From: Pigmentiphaga sp. NML080357
GTDB taxonomy: Bacteria > Pseudomonadota > Gammaproteobacteria > Burkholderiales > Burkholderiaceae_B
Assembly (NCBI RefSeq): GCF_002188465.1
Contig: NZ_NINW01000003.1
Location: 62,001 to 126,000 of the forward strand
Direction: 5' to 3'
DNA length: 64,000 nt
Shown here: piece after piece, positions 44,438 to 53,906 of the stretch
Numbering within the stretch: the first letter of the stretch is position 1
How the letters are laid out: every line of letters starts with the position of its first letter
Notes under the pieces: model-generated
Told to the model about the DNA's origin: nothing
The model's database searches: none
What the model saw: the letters and a program-made list of their open reading frames with translations, nothing else
Translations under genes and position numbers: made by a program

Positions 44438-44512
44438 TAATCTTGATTAAAATCTGGATTTGCTCAAGAATCACGGCTTCGTTCGTCTCCGCGTCGCAGC
44501 CTGGTTGGTCTC

Positions 44513-46564
44513 ATGCCTCGTCCGTTCGTCCCGTCTCCCTCGGCGCCCCGTCTGCGCCTGGCCGTCTGCGCCGCCCTGGGCGCCCCCCTGCTAGGCGCCG
44601 CCGCGGCCACCGCCCAGGAAACGCATTCCCTGGCGCCCGTCGTCGTTACCGGTACCCGGACCGAGAAGCCCCTGGACGACACCCCCATCCGGACCGAAAT
44701 CGTCACTCGCGAAGAAATCGAACGCACCCACGCGCGCACGCTGACGCAGGCGCTGGAGAACATTCCCGGCCTGCAATTGCGCGAAATCCACGGCAAGTCC
44801 GGCTATGAACTTTCCCTGCAGGGCCTGAGCAGCGACCAGGTACTGGTACTGATCGACGGCCTGCCCATTTCGGCCAGCACCGGCTCCACGGTGGACCTGA
44901 GCCAGTACCTGCTGACCGATGTCGACCGCATCGAGGTGGTCAAGGGCGCCACCTCGGCGCAATACGGCAGCTCCGCCATGGGCGGCGTGATCAACGTCAT
45001 TACCCGCCCGGCGCGGCCCGGCCTGTCGGGCGCCGCCACCCTCGATGCCGGCAGCTATGGCGACCAGAACGGCAAGGGCGGCTCCTGGCGGCCCGCCAAC
45101 CGGCACGGGCAGTTCTCCATCCAGGGCGGCAACGAGCGGCTGCGCGGCCGGATCGCGGCGGACGTGCTCGATGACGACGGTTTCGGCATCAACCCGGACG
45201 CCTGGAGCCGCCAGGGCGACGAAATCCGCCGCCAGCAGTACTCGGCGCGTGTCGACTGGCTGCCCAGCGCAAGCCAGCGGTACTTCGTAGACGGCAGCGT
45301 CTATCGCGAAGACGACACGCAGCGCTACACGACCTTCGTGCCCCCCAACCTGCTGCCGCAACGCAAGACCGAGACCATCGAACGCGACCGCATCACCGGC
45401 GGCGGCCAATGGAGTCTCGCAAACGGCACGCGGCTGCAGCTCAAGGGCGTGGGCGAACGCTACGACAGCACGTCCCGGGCCTACTCCAACGAATTTCCCA
45501 CCACGCGCCGCAACGCCAAGCAGGAGATGGGACACGTGACCGCGCAGGTGGACCTGCCGGCCTGGCGCAACCAGCTCTGGCAATTCGGCGCGGACTACCA
45601 CTACGAAGACCTCAGGCAGGACAACAACGGCGTCTCGGAATTCGTGCGCAGCGGCTCGGTCGACCGGTCCAGCAAGGAAGTGTTCGCGCAGAACGACATC
45701 ATCTTCAACGACACCTGGGAACTGCTGCTGGGGGCACGCTACCAGGACGACTCCGACTTCGGCGGCCATTTCGCGCCCAAGGCCAGCGTCCGTGGAAAGC
45801 TGCTCGATACCGGCGACTGGACCGGCGTGCTGCGTGCCAGCTTCGGCAAGGGCTACCGCGTGCCCAACCTGAAGGAACGCTACTACCTGTTCGACCACAG
45901 CGCGCTGGGCTACATGGTGCTGGGCAACCCCGACCTCAAGCCCGAGTCGTCCAACAGCTTCCAGCTCGGCGGCACGCTGACCTTCCGCCAGGACCTGACC
46001 TTCGAGGTCAACGCCTTCCATAACCGCGTGAAGGACCTGATCCAGACCGACATGAACAATGTCACCGTCATCGACGGGATCACGGCCTACACCTACCGCA
46101 ACATCGCCCGCGCCCGCACCCGGGGCATCGAAACGGGCCTACGCTGGCAAGCCACGCCCGCGTTGGCGCTGAACGTCGGCTACACCTTCACCGATGCCAA
46201 GAACCTCGATACCGGCGGCGAACTGACCCGGCGCCCGCGCCACATCGGTCGCCTCGGCGCCGACTGGCGCGCCCTGCCCGACACCACGGTGTCGGTGCGC
46301 ACGCGCATCCAGAGCAGCGAACGGGTGTCGTCCGACGACGTCGCGCAGTCCAACGGCGGCGCGCCGGCCGGCGGCCGGTCTCCCGGCTGGACCACGCTGG
46401 ACCTGATCGTCAACCAGAAGATCGGGCGCCAGCTCACCGTTTTCGCAGGCATCAACAACCTGTTCGATCGCCAGCGCGACTTCTCCAACCCGACGGATTT
46501 CGGCCCGCTGCGGGGCCGCTTCGTCTACGTCGGAGCGCGCTATGCCTTCGGCTCGACTCAATAA
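44513..46564 (+). CDS. TonB-dependent outer-membrane receptor (iron/haem type)
   Basis: A 683-residue receptor. After a signal peptide ending about AAATAQ come a TonB-box-like LAPVVVTGTR and a plug domain (TLTQALENIPGLQLR, VLIDGLPISASTG, IEVVKGATSAQYGSSAMGGV). A 22-strand barrel closes with the aromatic terminal strand FVYVGARYAFGSTQ. The FRAP/NPNL motifs of classic haem receptors are not obvious, though GNPDLKPESSNSFQLG is a common receptor segment. The Fur box upstream and the HmuY-like lipoprotein 24 bp downstream point to haem or haem-protein iron uptake. No strong ribosome-binding site is seen before the ATG. Confidence 0.92.
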   Translation: MPRPFVPSPSAPRLRLAVCAALGAPLLGAAAATAQETHSLAPVVVTGTRTEKPLDDTPIRTEIVTREEIERTHARTLTQALENIPGLQLREIHGKSGYELSLQGLSSDQVLVLIDGLPISASTGSTVDLSQYLLTDVDRIEVVKGATSAQYGSSAMGGVINVITRPARPGLSGAATLDAGSYGDQNGKGGSWRPANRHGQFSIQGGNERLRGRIAADVLDDDGFGINPDAWSRQGDEIRRQQYSARVDWLPSASQRYFVDGSVYREDDTQRYTTFVPPNLLPQRKTETIERDRITGGGQWSLANGTRLQLKGVGERYDSTSRAYSNEFPTTRRNAKQEMGHVTAQVDLPAWRNQLWQFGADYHYEDLRQDNNGVSEFVRSGSVDRSSKEVFAQNDIIFNDTWELLLGARYQDDSDFGGHFAPKASVRGKLLDTGDWTGVLRASFGKGYRVPNLKERYYLFDHSALGYMVLGNPDLKPESSNSFQLGGTLTFRQDLTFEVNAFHNRVKDLIQTDMNNVTVIDGITAYTYRNIARARTRGIETGLRWQATPALALNVGYTFTDAKNLDTGGELTRRPRHIGRLGADWRALPDTTVSVRTRIQSSERVSSDDVAQSNGGAPAGGRSPGWTTLDLIVNQKIGRQLTVFAGINNLFDRQRDFSNPTDFGPLRGRFVYVGARYAFGSTQ

Positions 46565-46588
46565 CGTTCTTCAAGGGGGGAACCCATC

Positions 46589-47911
46589 ATGAAATCCAGA
46601 TCCTCGTTCATGCTCGGCACGCTATGTGCCGCCCTGGCGCTCGCCGGCTGCGGCGGCGGGGGTGGCGATGACGGCGGCGGCAATGGAGGGGGCGGCGACG
46701 GCGGCGGCACGACGCCGACTCCGACCAGCAAGTTCACGCAGAGCGGCGAGTGGAAATTCACGTTGCCGGCCGCGGGCGGGTCGATTTGCTACGACTTCGA
46801 CACCAAGACGGAAGTCGCCGCGTGCTCGGGCACGGCCTGGGACCTGAAAGTAAGCAGCGGTGGCCGCTCCGCCACCCTGTGGACCAATAGCGGCGTCAGC
46901 GGCAGCGGCAAGGGCGGCGCCTTCGGAGGCCCCTTCGACCATACCTGGACCGAACTACGGACCTACCTGGACGCCACGGTGGACCCCGCGAGCGGGTCAT
47001 CCCTTCCCGCGGCCGTTTACGCAGCGGACACGGCGGCGAGCGTCTTCACCGGCACCAACGACATCCAATCGGCAGCGTTCGAGTACGACGTGGCCGGCGA
47101 CCACCGCCTGTATCCCAACTTCCGGGTGTTCCTGATCACGACGAACAGCAGCGCAACCACCGGAGGCGCCGGCACGCCGCCGGTCACCACCGGGCCGAAC
47201 GTCTTCGCCTTGCAAGTCACCGGTTACTACGGCGGCGCCGCGGGCACGACCTCGGGCTACCCGTCCATCCGCTGGATCGCCCGGGAAAGCGGCGCGCTCA
47301 TCAAGACCGCGACCATCAATGCCACCAGCGGATGGGTCTACTATGACCTGGCCAATGCACGCGTAGTCGGGGAATCCGACGCCTGGCACATCGCGTTCAA
47401 CCGCTACACCTTCAAGCTGAACGGCGGCACGTCGGGATCGGGAACGGTGGCCGGCTTCGTGGGCAAGACGCCTGCGGGCTTCTACGATGCCGACGGCAAT
47501 CCCATCAAGAGCAAGTTCACGGTAACGACCAACCTGACCGATACGCAGCCGGACCTGACGGCGACGGACATCGCGGTTCCTTCGTCCGTCAGCGCATGGG
47601 TCAAGGACAGCACCGCGTCGGTGCTGAACCCGGCATACCGCGGAACCTACATTCCCCGCGTCAAGGAAGAGCCCCTGCAGTTCGGCTGGTACACGTACTA
47701 CCCGACCGCGGCATTGGCCTCGGCAGCCGGATTGCCGAGCACGGCCCACATCATCGCCGCGAACCCGGAAAACGGCTCGCTGATCAAGAACGGCGAAGGC
47801 GGCAGCTATACCCGCCTGCGCCTGTCGAGCGTCACGTATGCCAATCCGGCCGACTATAACAGCGCGCAAACGTGGACCATCAGCTACGACCTCCAGCCAG
47901 CCGCCGACTAA
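46589..47911 (+). CDS. HmuY-like haem-binding surface lipoprotein with two repeated domains
   Basis: A 440-residue lipoprotein. The lipobox LALAGC places the acylated Cys at 21, followed by a Gly/Asp linker to about residue 45. The body contains two HmuY-type units. The first has GEWKFTLPAAGGSICYDFDT, TAWDLKVSSGG and TLWTNSGVSGSG. The second has GWVYYDLANARVVGESDAWH, IAFNRYTFKLNGGTSGSG. HmuY of Porphyromonas captures haem for its TonB receptor; related proteins occur in some Proteobacteria. Pairing with the TonB receptor and Fur box supports this. Haem ligands cannot be assigned. AGGGGGGAACCC precedes the ATG. Confidence 0.75.
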   Translation: MKSRSSFMLGTLCAALALAGCGGGGGDDGGGNGGGGDGGGTTPTPTSKFTQSGEWKFTLPAAGGSICYDFDTKTEVAACSGTAWDLKVSSGGRSATLWTNSGVSGSGKGGAFGGPFDHTWTELRTYLDATVDPASGSSLPAAVYAADTAASVFTGTNDIQSAAFEYDVAGDHRLYPNFRVFLITTNSSATTGGAGTPPVTTGPNVFALQVTGYYGGAAGTTSGYPSIRWIARESGALIKTATINATSGWVYYDLANARVVGESDAWHIAFNRYTFKLNGGTSGSGTVAGFVGKTPAGFYDADGNPIKSKFTVTTNLTDTQPDLTATDIAVPSSVSAWVKDSTASVLNPAYRGTYIPRVKEEPLQFGWYTYYPTAALASAAGLPSTAHIIAANPENGSLIKNGEGGSYTRLRLSSVTYANPADYNSAQTWTISYDLQPAAD

Positions 47912-47937
47912 ATCCGTTTGGAGCGGTTGTACTTTCA

Positions 47938-47967
47938 CCGCTGCCCGCCGGGCAGCGGTTTTTTTTT
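47938..47967 (+). terminator. Intrinsic terminator after the HmuY-like gene
   Basis: CCGCTGCCC (47938-47946), loop GCC, GGGCAGCGG (47950-47958) then nine T. A textbook terminator 27 bp after the stop, ending the receptor-lipoprotein transcript. Confidence 0.95.
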
Positions 47968-47983
47968 GCCCTGGAGGCGTCCG

Positions 47984-48415
47984 TCAGACGATCCCGTGCT
48001 GCTCCAGAAGCGCTGGCTCGTCGCCCGCCACCCATCCGAATATGCGGGGCTCTCCACCGAGTACCTGCATGAAATAGTGGACGTCGAAATCGATCGCCAC
48101 GGCGGACTGGTTCTGGCGCACGTAGGTCGCCGTCCACGCGACATGGCCCACGCAATGCAGCTCATCCATCGGAGAAAGATCGACATGGCGCACCCGCATG
48201 TCCTTCAATCCCATCATCCGGTAGCGCGCATAGCCCTGCGCCATGACCTGCTTGAGCCGATCGTCGTTCTTTCCGGCCGCAACGCCCGCGGGCGAAGCGG
48301 CGATGAACTCCCCGGCATAAAACGATGCAGCTTCGTCCATGTCGGCCTCGTCACCGAGGGCCTGGCGGAAAAAACGCTCGTATCTCTCGAAGAATTTTCT
48401 TACGGTGGTTTCCAT
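47984..48415 (-). CDS. NTF2-like (SnoaL/polyketide-cyclase fold) protein
   Basis: A 143-residue cone-fold protein. It begins METTVRKFFERYERFFRQAL and continues DMDEAASFYAGEFIAASPAG, HVDLSPMDELHCVGHVAWTA and AIDFDVHYFMQVLGGEPRIF. The overall pattern fits NTF2-like proteins used for ligand binding or small isomerase reactions. I use the ATG at 48415 with GGGGAAG in front; a further ATG at 48433 is possible. No functional link with the convergent HmuY-like gene or with pyrE is apparent. Confidence 0.75.
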   Translation of the reverse strand: METTVRKFFERYERFFRQALGDEADMDEAASFYAGEFIAASPAGVAAGKNDDRLKQVMAQGYARYRMMGLKDMRVRHVDLSPMDELHCVGHVAWTATYVRQNQSAVAIDFDVHYFMQVLGGEPRIFGWVAGDEPALLEQHGIV

Positions 48416-48480
48416 CACTTCCCCAGAGCACATTGACGTCCTTCGACGCGCAGCGTCCTGGCGGAAGCCGCGCGGACGGC

Positions 48481-49209
48481 TCAGGTCACCCCGTATCGCG
48501 CCCGGTAGGCCAGCACCGCCTCTCGGTGCTGTTCGAACTCGCCGTCACCGCCGCCCTGCTGGATCATGTCGAGGATGTCGTCCAGCGACGCGATGCTGAC
48601 CACCGGACAACCGTTCGTGTTCTCCACGTCCTGCACGGCGGAATGTTCCGACAGGGCATCGTCCGGGCCGACCCGCTCCATGCGGTCCAGCGCGATCAGG
48701 ACGGCTGCCGGCCGGGCCTTGGCGGCCTGGATGAGGCGTACCGATTCGCGCACCGAGGTGCCGGCCGAGATCACGTCGTCGATGATGACCACGCGTCCCT
48801 GCAGCGGCGCGCCGACCAGCGAGCCGCCCTCGCCGTGGTCCTTCGCTTCCTTGCGGTTGAATGCGAAGGGCACGTCGCGGCCGCGCGCCGCCAGCGCCAC
48901 CGCGGTGGCGGTGACCAGCGGAATGCCCTTGTAGGCGGGGCCGTACAGCATGTCGAACTCCACGCCCGAGGCCAGCAGGGCCTGGGCGTAGAACTCGGCC
49001 AGCCGGCCCACGGCCGCGCCGCTGTTGAACAGCCCGGCATTGAAGAAGTAGGGGCTCAGCCGGCCCGCCTTGGTGGTGAACGCGCCGAATCGCAGCACGC
49101 CCAGTTCGGTGGCGAAGCGGACGAAATCGGTCCGGAAACGGCCCTCGTCGATCGAGGGGTCGGTATCGGCGGGGCGGGGGGCGGTAGCGGTCTGGGGCAC
49201 GGCGGTCAC
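48481..49209 (-). CDS. pyrE: Orotate phosphoribosyltransferase
   Basis: A 242-residue enzyme of UMP synthesis (orotate + PRPP to OMP). The core shows [20 protein letters not shown], the [10 protein letters not shown] loop, and the catalytic flexible loop [13 protein letters not shown]. The PRPP motif is [18 protein letters not shown]. The start is a GTG at 49209, with an N-terminal extension of about 20 residues compared with E. coli PyrE; no ATG or good ribosome-binding site is available. This is the housekeeping copy; a second PyrE-like start occurs at the right edge. Confidence 0.96.
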   Translation of the reverse strand: MTAVPQTATAPRPADTDPSIDEGRFRTDFVRFATELGVLRFGAFTTKAGRLSPYFFNAGLFNSGAAVGRLAEFYAQALLASGVEFDMLYGPAYKGIPLVTATAVALAARGRDVPFAFNRKEAKDHGEGGSLVGAPLQGRVVIIDDVISAGTSVRESVRLIQAAKARPAAVLIALDRMERVGPDDALSEHSAVQDVENTNGCPVVSIASLDDILDMIQQGGGDGEFEQHREAVLAYRARYGVT

Positions 49210-49421
49210 GGTACGAAGTCACAACGGCACGAAGGAAGGCCTTCCTCCGGCGGCGCGATGGGCCGGTGTGATTGTAAAACGGGTGGGGCCCGGGTTGCGA
49301 ACGGAACCTGGGCCGAGGGCAGGCCCGCTTACAAATTCGCCGGACGGGACGTGCTCCGTGCCTGTCGGTGACGCCGTGTGTCGCCCGGCGCGGCCGTGGC
49401 GGGCTTCCCGCGAAACGCGCC

Positions 49422-50228
49422 CTACTTCAGGACCTCCCGCATCCAGGCCGCGCATTCGCTCGCGCCCTCGACCGGCCAGTCCACGGTCAGCACCGTATCG
49501 CCCCGGCGCAGCTCGATGTGGATATTCCGGCCTGGCGACGCCGCGCGGCCGCCGAACAGGCGCGACCACCAGCCGCGGTCGGACACCGACACGCGCGTCG
49601 CTTCCGTGCCGTTCACGGTGACGCGTTCAGGCAATGGCGCCGTGGAGGCTGCGGTCGGTTGTCCCGATGGCGCGGATGCCGGCGTGGGCGCCGCAGGGCG
49701 GGACGAGGCGGTGCCGGCTGCGGGAACGGCCGCCGGCGCGCCGGCCCTGGTCACGGTGACGCCCGCTGCGCCCGGCACCTCGCCCCCGGCCAGCCGCGTG
49801 GCCAGGTTCTGGCTGAACTCCTCCCACATCCGGTCGGCCTTGGTCTTCATGACGCTCAGGCCGAACGTGCCCAGGCGGCCCAGCACGTCGACCCTGACCT
49901 TGGTGCGCAGCTCGGTCTGCCCGCCGGGCAGCTCAGTCAGGAAGATCTCGCTCTGTTGCTTGAGCGAGCTGGCCACCGAGGCGTCCTCGCCCGTGCCCTC
50001 GGCGCGCAGGTACTCCGGCGCACGCTGCTCGACGATCCGGGTCTTGAGTTTGAACTTGGCGCTGATGAAGCTGATCTTGACGTGGATGACGGCGTTGTAC
50101 TCGACGTCGCTGATCACTTCGATGGACTTCATGCCCGGCACGCAACTGGCCATGACCGTCGGGTCCAGCAGCATGTCCCAGACCCTGGCGGCCGGCGCGG
50201 CCACCGTCAAGACTTTTTCAATTTCCAC
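49422..50228 (-). CDS. CoxG/SRPBCC-family accessory protein of a molybdenum hydroxylase
   Basis: A 268-residue protein. An N-terminal SRPBCC domain (about 1-145: VLTVAAPAARVWDMLLDPTV, ASCVPGMKSIEVI, FSQNLATRLAG) resembles carbon-monoxide-dehydrogenase subunit G. An Ala/Pro-rich linker follows, then a small C-terminal region (NIHIELRRGDTVLTVDWPVE). CoxG-type proteins assist membrane recruitment or maturation of CoxLMS enzymes. The GTG start at 50228 overlaps the 2Fe-2S subunit gene by 11 bases with GGAG upstream. Last gene of the cluster. Confidence 0.85.
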   Translation of the reverse strand: MEIEKVLTVAAPAARVWDMLLDPTVMASCVPGMKSIEVISDVEYNAVIHVKISFISAKFKLKTRIVEQRAPEYLRAEGTGEDASVASSLKQQSEIFLTELPGGQTELRTKVRVDVLGRLGTFGLSVMKTKADRMWEEFSQNLATRLAGGEVPGAAGVTVTRAGAPAAVPAAGTASSRPAAPTPASAPSGQPTAASTAPLPERVTVNGTEATRVSVSDRGWWSRLFGGRAASPGRNIHIELRRGDTVLTVDWPVEGASECAAWMREVLK

Positions 50229-50694
50229 GCATTTTCTCCGAAGCGTCGAGGATGGACTCGACGATCTGGGCATAGCCCGTGCAGCGGCACAGGTTGCCGT
50301 TCAGTCCTTCGCGCACCTCGTCGGCCGTGGGCCGGGGGTTGCGCTCGAGCAGATGGCAGGCCGTCATCAGCATGCCCGGCGTGCAGTAGCCGCATTGCAG
50401 GCCGCCGCATTCCATGAAGCTCTGCTGCAGGGGATGCAGTTCGTCGCCCTTGGCCAGGCCCTCCACCGTCGTGATGCTGCGCCCGTCGGCCTGGACCGCC
50501 AGCGACAGGCAGGACTTGACCACCTCGCCGTCCACCAGCACCGAGCAGGCGCCGCAGATGCCGGTCTCGCAACCGCGCTTGGTGCCGGTCAGGTTCAGGT
50601 CGTCCCGCAGGAAATCCGACAGCATGCGGCGCGCGGGCACTTCGACGCTGTGCCGTTCGCCGTTGACGGTGACTTCGATCAGGTGCTTGCTCAT
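50218..50694 (-). CDS. Molybdenum hydroxylase small subunit (two 2Fe-2S clusters)
   Basis: A 158-residue CoxS/XdhA-type iron-sulfur subunit. The N-terminal plant-ferredoxin-like cluster uses C42, C47, C50 and C62 (GCETGICGACSVLVDG). The C-terminal helical cluster uses C101, C104, C136 and C138 (CGYCTPGM, CRCTGY). It passes electrons from the molybdenum centre to FAD. The order large-medium-small-CoxG on the minus strand is one of the usual arrangements. Confidence 0.95.
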   Translation of the reverse strand: MSKHLIEVTVNGERHSVEVPARRMLSDFLRDDLNLTGTKRGCETGICGACSVLVDGEVVKSCLSLAVQADGRSITTVEGLAKGDELHPLQQSFMECGGLQCGYCTPGMLMTACHLLERNPRPTADEVREGLNGNLCRCTGYAQIVESILDASEKMRGN

Positions 50695-50703
50695 GATTCT
50701 TCC

Positions 50704-51570
50704 TCAGTCCGTGGCCAGCCCATACAGCGCGGCGATGGTGCGCCTGGCGACCACCCGCACCATGTCGCGGCGGAATTCGTCCGAACCCCGCGCGTCGGAA
50801 ACGGGCTGGATGTCGGCCGCGACGATGTCCGCGGCCTCGGCGGCCACTTCGGGCGTGATGGTCTTGCCGGCCAGGAAATGCTCGGCGCGCGGCACGCGGC
50901 AGGGAATGGGCGTGGACGCGCCCACCGCCAGGACGGCCTCGCGGCAGGTGCCGCCGCTGCGGCGCGTGGCCAGCGACAGGCCGATCAGCGGCCGATGCTC
51001 GGCGGCGGTGCGCAGGAAGCGGGTGTACCGGCCGGAGAAGTCGGCCGGCGGCGCCGGCACGCGGATCTCGACCACGATCTCGTCGGGTTCGATGGCGGTC
51101 ACGTAGTAATCCACCAGGAATTCCTCGATGGACAGCTCCCGCTGGCCGCGCACGCTGCCCAGGACAACGCGCGCACCCAGCGACATCAGGCAGGTGGGCG
51201 GATCGGTGGACGGATCGGCATAGCAGAGGTTGCCGCCCACCGTGCCCTGGTTGCGCACCTGGGGATTGGCGACCTGGGCCGCCATGGCCGCCAGCATGGG
51301 ATAGTGCTGCTTCACGACGGCCGAATCGGCCACGTCCGTGTGGCGCGCCAGCGCGCCTATGCGCAGGCCGTCGACGGGATCGAAGCGGATCCCGCGCAAG
51401 GCCTCGATGCGCGCGACCGAGACGATGTGCGAGGGCACCAGCATGCGCTGGCGCATGGCCAGCATCAGCGCCGTGCCCCCGGCCATGACCCGGCAGTCCT
51501 CGCCCAGGTCCGCCAGCATGCGGCTGGCCTCGGCCACCGATGCCGGCTCGAGGAAATCGAAATCACGCAT
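50704..51570 (-). CDS. Molybdenum hydroxylase FAD-binding medium subunit
   Basis: A 288-residue CoxM-type subunit starting MRDFDFLEPASVAEASRMLA. The FAD-binding VMAGGTALMLAMRQRM and the TVGGNLCYADPSTDPP motifs are typical. The start overlaps the large-subunit stop by eight bases and its stop is 9 bp before the small-subunit start. It carries FAD and reduces the external acceptor. Confidence 0.95.
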   Translation of the reverse strand: MRDFDFLEPASVAEASRMLADLGEDCRVMAGGTALMLAMRQRMLVPSHIVSVARIEALRGIRFDPVDGLRIGALARHTDVADSAVVKQHYPMLAAMAAQVANPQVRNQGTVGGNLCYADPSTDPPTCLMSLGARVVLGSVRGQRELSIEEFLVDYYVTAIEPDEIVVEIRVPAPPADFSGRYTRFLRTAAEHRPLIGLSLATRRSGGTCREAVLAVGASTPIPCRVPRAEHFLAGKTITPEVAAEAADIVAADIQPVSDARGSDEFRRDMVRVVARRTIAALYGLATD

Positions 51571-53872
51571 GGCGGATACCTCCTTGTTCCTGTTCCTGCG
51601 CCTGCCGCTGGGCGCGCAGACCCGCCAGCACCTTCTCGGGCGTGATGGGCAGGTCCGTGATGCGCACGCCGATGGCGTCGTAGACCGCGTTGGCGATGGC
51701 CGGCGCGCCGGGCAGGATCGCCGTCTCGCTCGCACCCTTGGCGCCGTAGGGGCCGTTGGGATCGTTCGATTCCACGATGCCCGAGCGCAGCAGCGGAATG
51801 GAATCGGCGGTGGGCATGGTGTAGTCGGCGAAGTTGCCGTTGGCCAGCCGGCCGTTCTCCAGCTGCAATTGCTCGTACAGCGCCCAGCCCATGGCCTGCG
51901 CGGCGGCGCCGTTGCTCTGGCCGTGGACGGCCAGCGGGTTGAAGGCCTTGCCGCAGTCGTCCGACACGTAGGAATCCAGCACCGTGACCTGGCCGGTCTC
52001 GGTGTCGACCTCGACCTCGACCGCCTGGGCCGCATACGAATGCGCGGGAGCGATGTTGCCGTGGACGTTGCCGTGCATGACGGTCTTGGCGTCCCAGGTG
52101 GCGCTGACCTGGATGCCCTCGCCGTCATGGCGCCAGATGTGCAGCTTGGCGATCTCGGCAAGCGTGACGCGCCGGTCCGGCGCGCTCCGGACGCGGATGA
52201 AGCCGTCCGCGATCTCGAGCTCGCCGGCGCTGGCCTCCAGCTTCGGGGCGGCCACGTCGAACAGTGCCTGGCGCGCCTTGCGGCCCGCCAGGATGGCGGC
52301 ATTGCCGGCGGCGATGGTCACGCGCGAGGCCAGCGTGCCGATGGCGTAGGGCGACACGTCGGTGTCGGGCGGCGACACGTGCACGTGGTCCAGCGGAATG
52401 TTCAATTCGTGGGCAACGACCTGGGCCAGCATGGTCATGGCGCCCTGCCCCATGTCGCATTCGCCGCTGTGGACCACCACCCGGCCGTCTTCGTTGATCT
52501 TGACGACCACCGTCGAGCCGTCCCAGTTGCCGATGGTGCGGTTGCCGCTCACGTGCATGGCGGCCGCCATGCCGACGCCGCGGCGCCTGGTCCCCTGGCC
52601 CCGCGCCTTGCCGGCGCGCCTGGCGCGCCACTGGATGGCCTCGACGCACTGGTCTATGCATTCGCGCAGGCCGGTGCTGCCTATCTTCCATCCGTGGACG
52701 GAGGTCTCGCCCGCCTCGTGCGCGTTGCGCTTGTGGACGTCCACGGGGTCCAGGCCGAGCTTCTCGGCCATCATGTGGATGTGGCTGTTCAAGGCGAACT
52801 GCATCTGCGCGCCGCCGAAGCCCCGGAAAGCGCCGTGCGGCGGATTGTTGGTGTAGACCAGCGTCGCGTGCGAGCGCACGTTCTTCAGGCGATGCATGTT
52901 GTCGCTGCGCATCGCGGTCACGTGCATGACCTCGGCCGACAGCCCGCTGTAGGCGCCGCATTCCGCGATGATGCGCACGTCCTTGGCGACGATGATGCCG
53001 TCCCTGGTCATGCCCAGCTTCAGCGTGACCCGTTCGGGGACGCTGGAGCAGCAGGCCAGGAAATCCTCCAGCCGGTTGTTGACCAGCCGCACGGGCTTGC
53101 CGGTCTTGACCGCCAGCAGGCCGGCGATCAGGCTGTTCGCGTCTTCGACGATCTTGCCGCCGAAACCGCCCCCGGTGGTCGCCTGCATCACGCGGACGCG
53201 CGACACCGGCATCTCCAGCGCCGCCGCCAGGCGCAGGCGCGCCTGGTACACGGACTGGGTGGACGTCCAGACCTGCAGGCGGCCCTCGGGATCGATGGTC
53301 GCCACGGTGGCCATGGGCTCCAGGTAGCCGGGATACTGCGAATGGCAGCCGTACGTGGCCTCGTAGACGAGATCGGCCTGCGCGAAGCCGGCGTCCACGT
53401 TGCCGATATGGAACTGGATCTCGTGCGAGATGTTGTTGCGCCCCGGATGCACGCCGGGGGCTTCCTCGTCCAGCGCTTCCTCGGTCGTCAGGATGGCCGG
53501 CAGTTCCTCGTACTCGACCTCGATGAGATCCAGCGCGTCGCGCGCGATCTCTTCCGTGACCGCCGCCACGGCGGCGACCTCCTCGCCCGCGAAACGCACC
53601 ACGCCCTCGGCCAGGATGCGGCGTTCCTTGTGATGCACGCCCCACATCGTGCGGGGCGCATCGGCCCCCGTCAGCACCGCCTTGACGCCTGGCAGCGCGC
53701 GCGCCGCCGAAACATCGATGCGGACGATGCGCGCATGCGGATAGGGGCTGCGCAGCACCTTGCCGTGCAGCATGCCGGCGATCTTGACGTCGCCGGCGTA
53801 CTGCGCGCGTCCGAGCACCTTGGCGCGCGCATTGACCTGGGGCGTGTCCTTGCCCAGCGTGGATGCGTTCAT
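51563..53872 (-). CDS. Molybdenum hydroxylase large subunit (xanthine-oxidase family)
   Basis: A 769-residue Mo-pterin subunit. Landmarks are VLGRAQYAGDVKIAGMLHGK, the Moco region GGGFGGKIVEDANSL, the active-site loop GAFRGFGGAQMQFAL, GSGECDMGQGAMTMLAQ-like GECDMGQG, and the catalytic Glu in YGAKGASETAILPG. The CO-dehydrogenase AYRCSFR loop with its copper-binding Cys is absent, so it should hydroxylate an N-heterocycle, aldehyde or aromatic-CoA substrate. AGGAGGTCGGG precedes the ATG at 53872. It follows a Bug gene. Confidence 0.94.
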   Translation of the reverse strand: MNASTLGKDTPQVNARAKVLGRAQYAGDVKIAGMLHGKVLRSPYPHARIVRIDVSAARALPGVKAVLTGADAPRTMWGVHHKERRILAEGVVRFAGEEVAAVAAVTEEIARDALDLIEVEYEELPAILTTEEALDEEAPGVHPGRNNISHEIQFHIGNVDAGFAQADLVYEATYGCHSQYPGYLEPMATVATIDPEGRLQVWTSTQSVYQARLRLAAALEMPVSRVRVMQATTGGGFGGKIVEDANSLIAGLLAVKTGKPVRLVNNRLEDFLACCSSVPERVTLKLGMTRDGIIVAKDVRIIAECGAYSGLSAEVMHVTAMRSDNMHRLKNVRSHATLVYTNNPPHGAFRGFGGAQMQFALNSHIHMMAEKLGLDPVDVHKRNAHEAGETSVHGWKIGSTGLRECIDQCVEAIQWRARRAGKARGQGTRRRGVGMAAAMHVSGNRTIGNWDGSTVVVKINEDGRVVVHSGECDMGQGAMTMLAQVVAHELNIPLDHVHVSPPDTDVSPYAIGTLASRVTIAAGNAAILAGRKARQALFDVAAPKLEASAGELEIADGFIRVRSAPDRRVTLAEIAKLHIWRHDGEGIQVSATWDAKTVMHGNVHGNIAPAHSYAAQAVEVEVDTETGQVTVLDSYVSDDCGKAFNPLAVHGQSNGAAAQAMGWALYEQLQLENGRLANGNFADYTMPTADSIPLLRSGIVESNDPNGPYGAKGASETAILPGAPAIANAVYDAIGVRITDLPITPEKVLAGLRAQRQAQEQEQGGIRHA

Positions 53873-53906
53873 CCCGACCTCCTGTTTCCGGCCCTGCATG
53901 CCCGGC

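Noticed and set aside
46640-46720. Gly/Asp-rich coding repeat as a possible minisatellite or sequencing artefact
   Set aside because: It directly follows a lipobox and is a normal flexible tether in surface lipoproteins.
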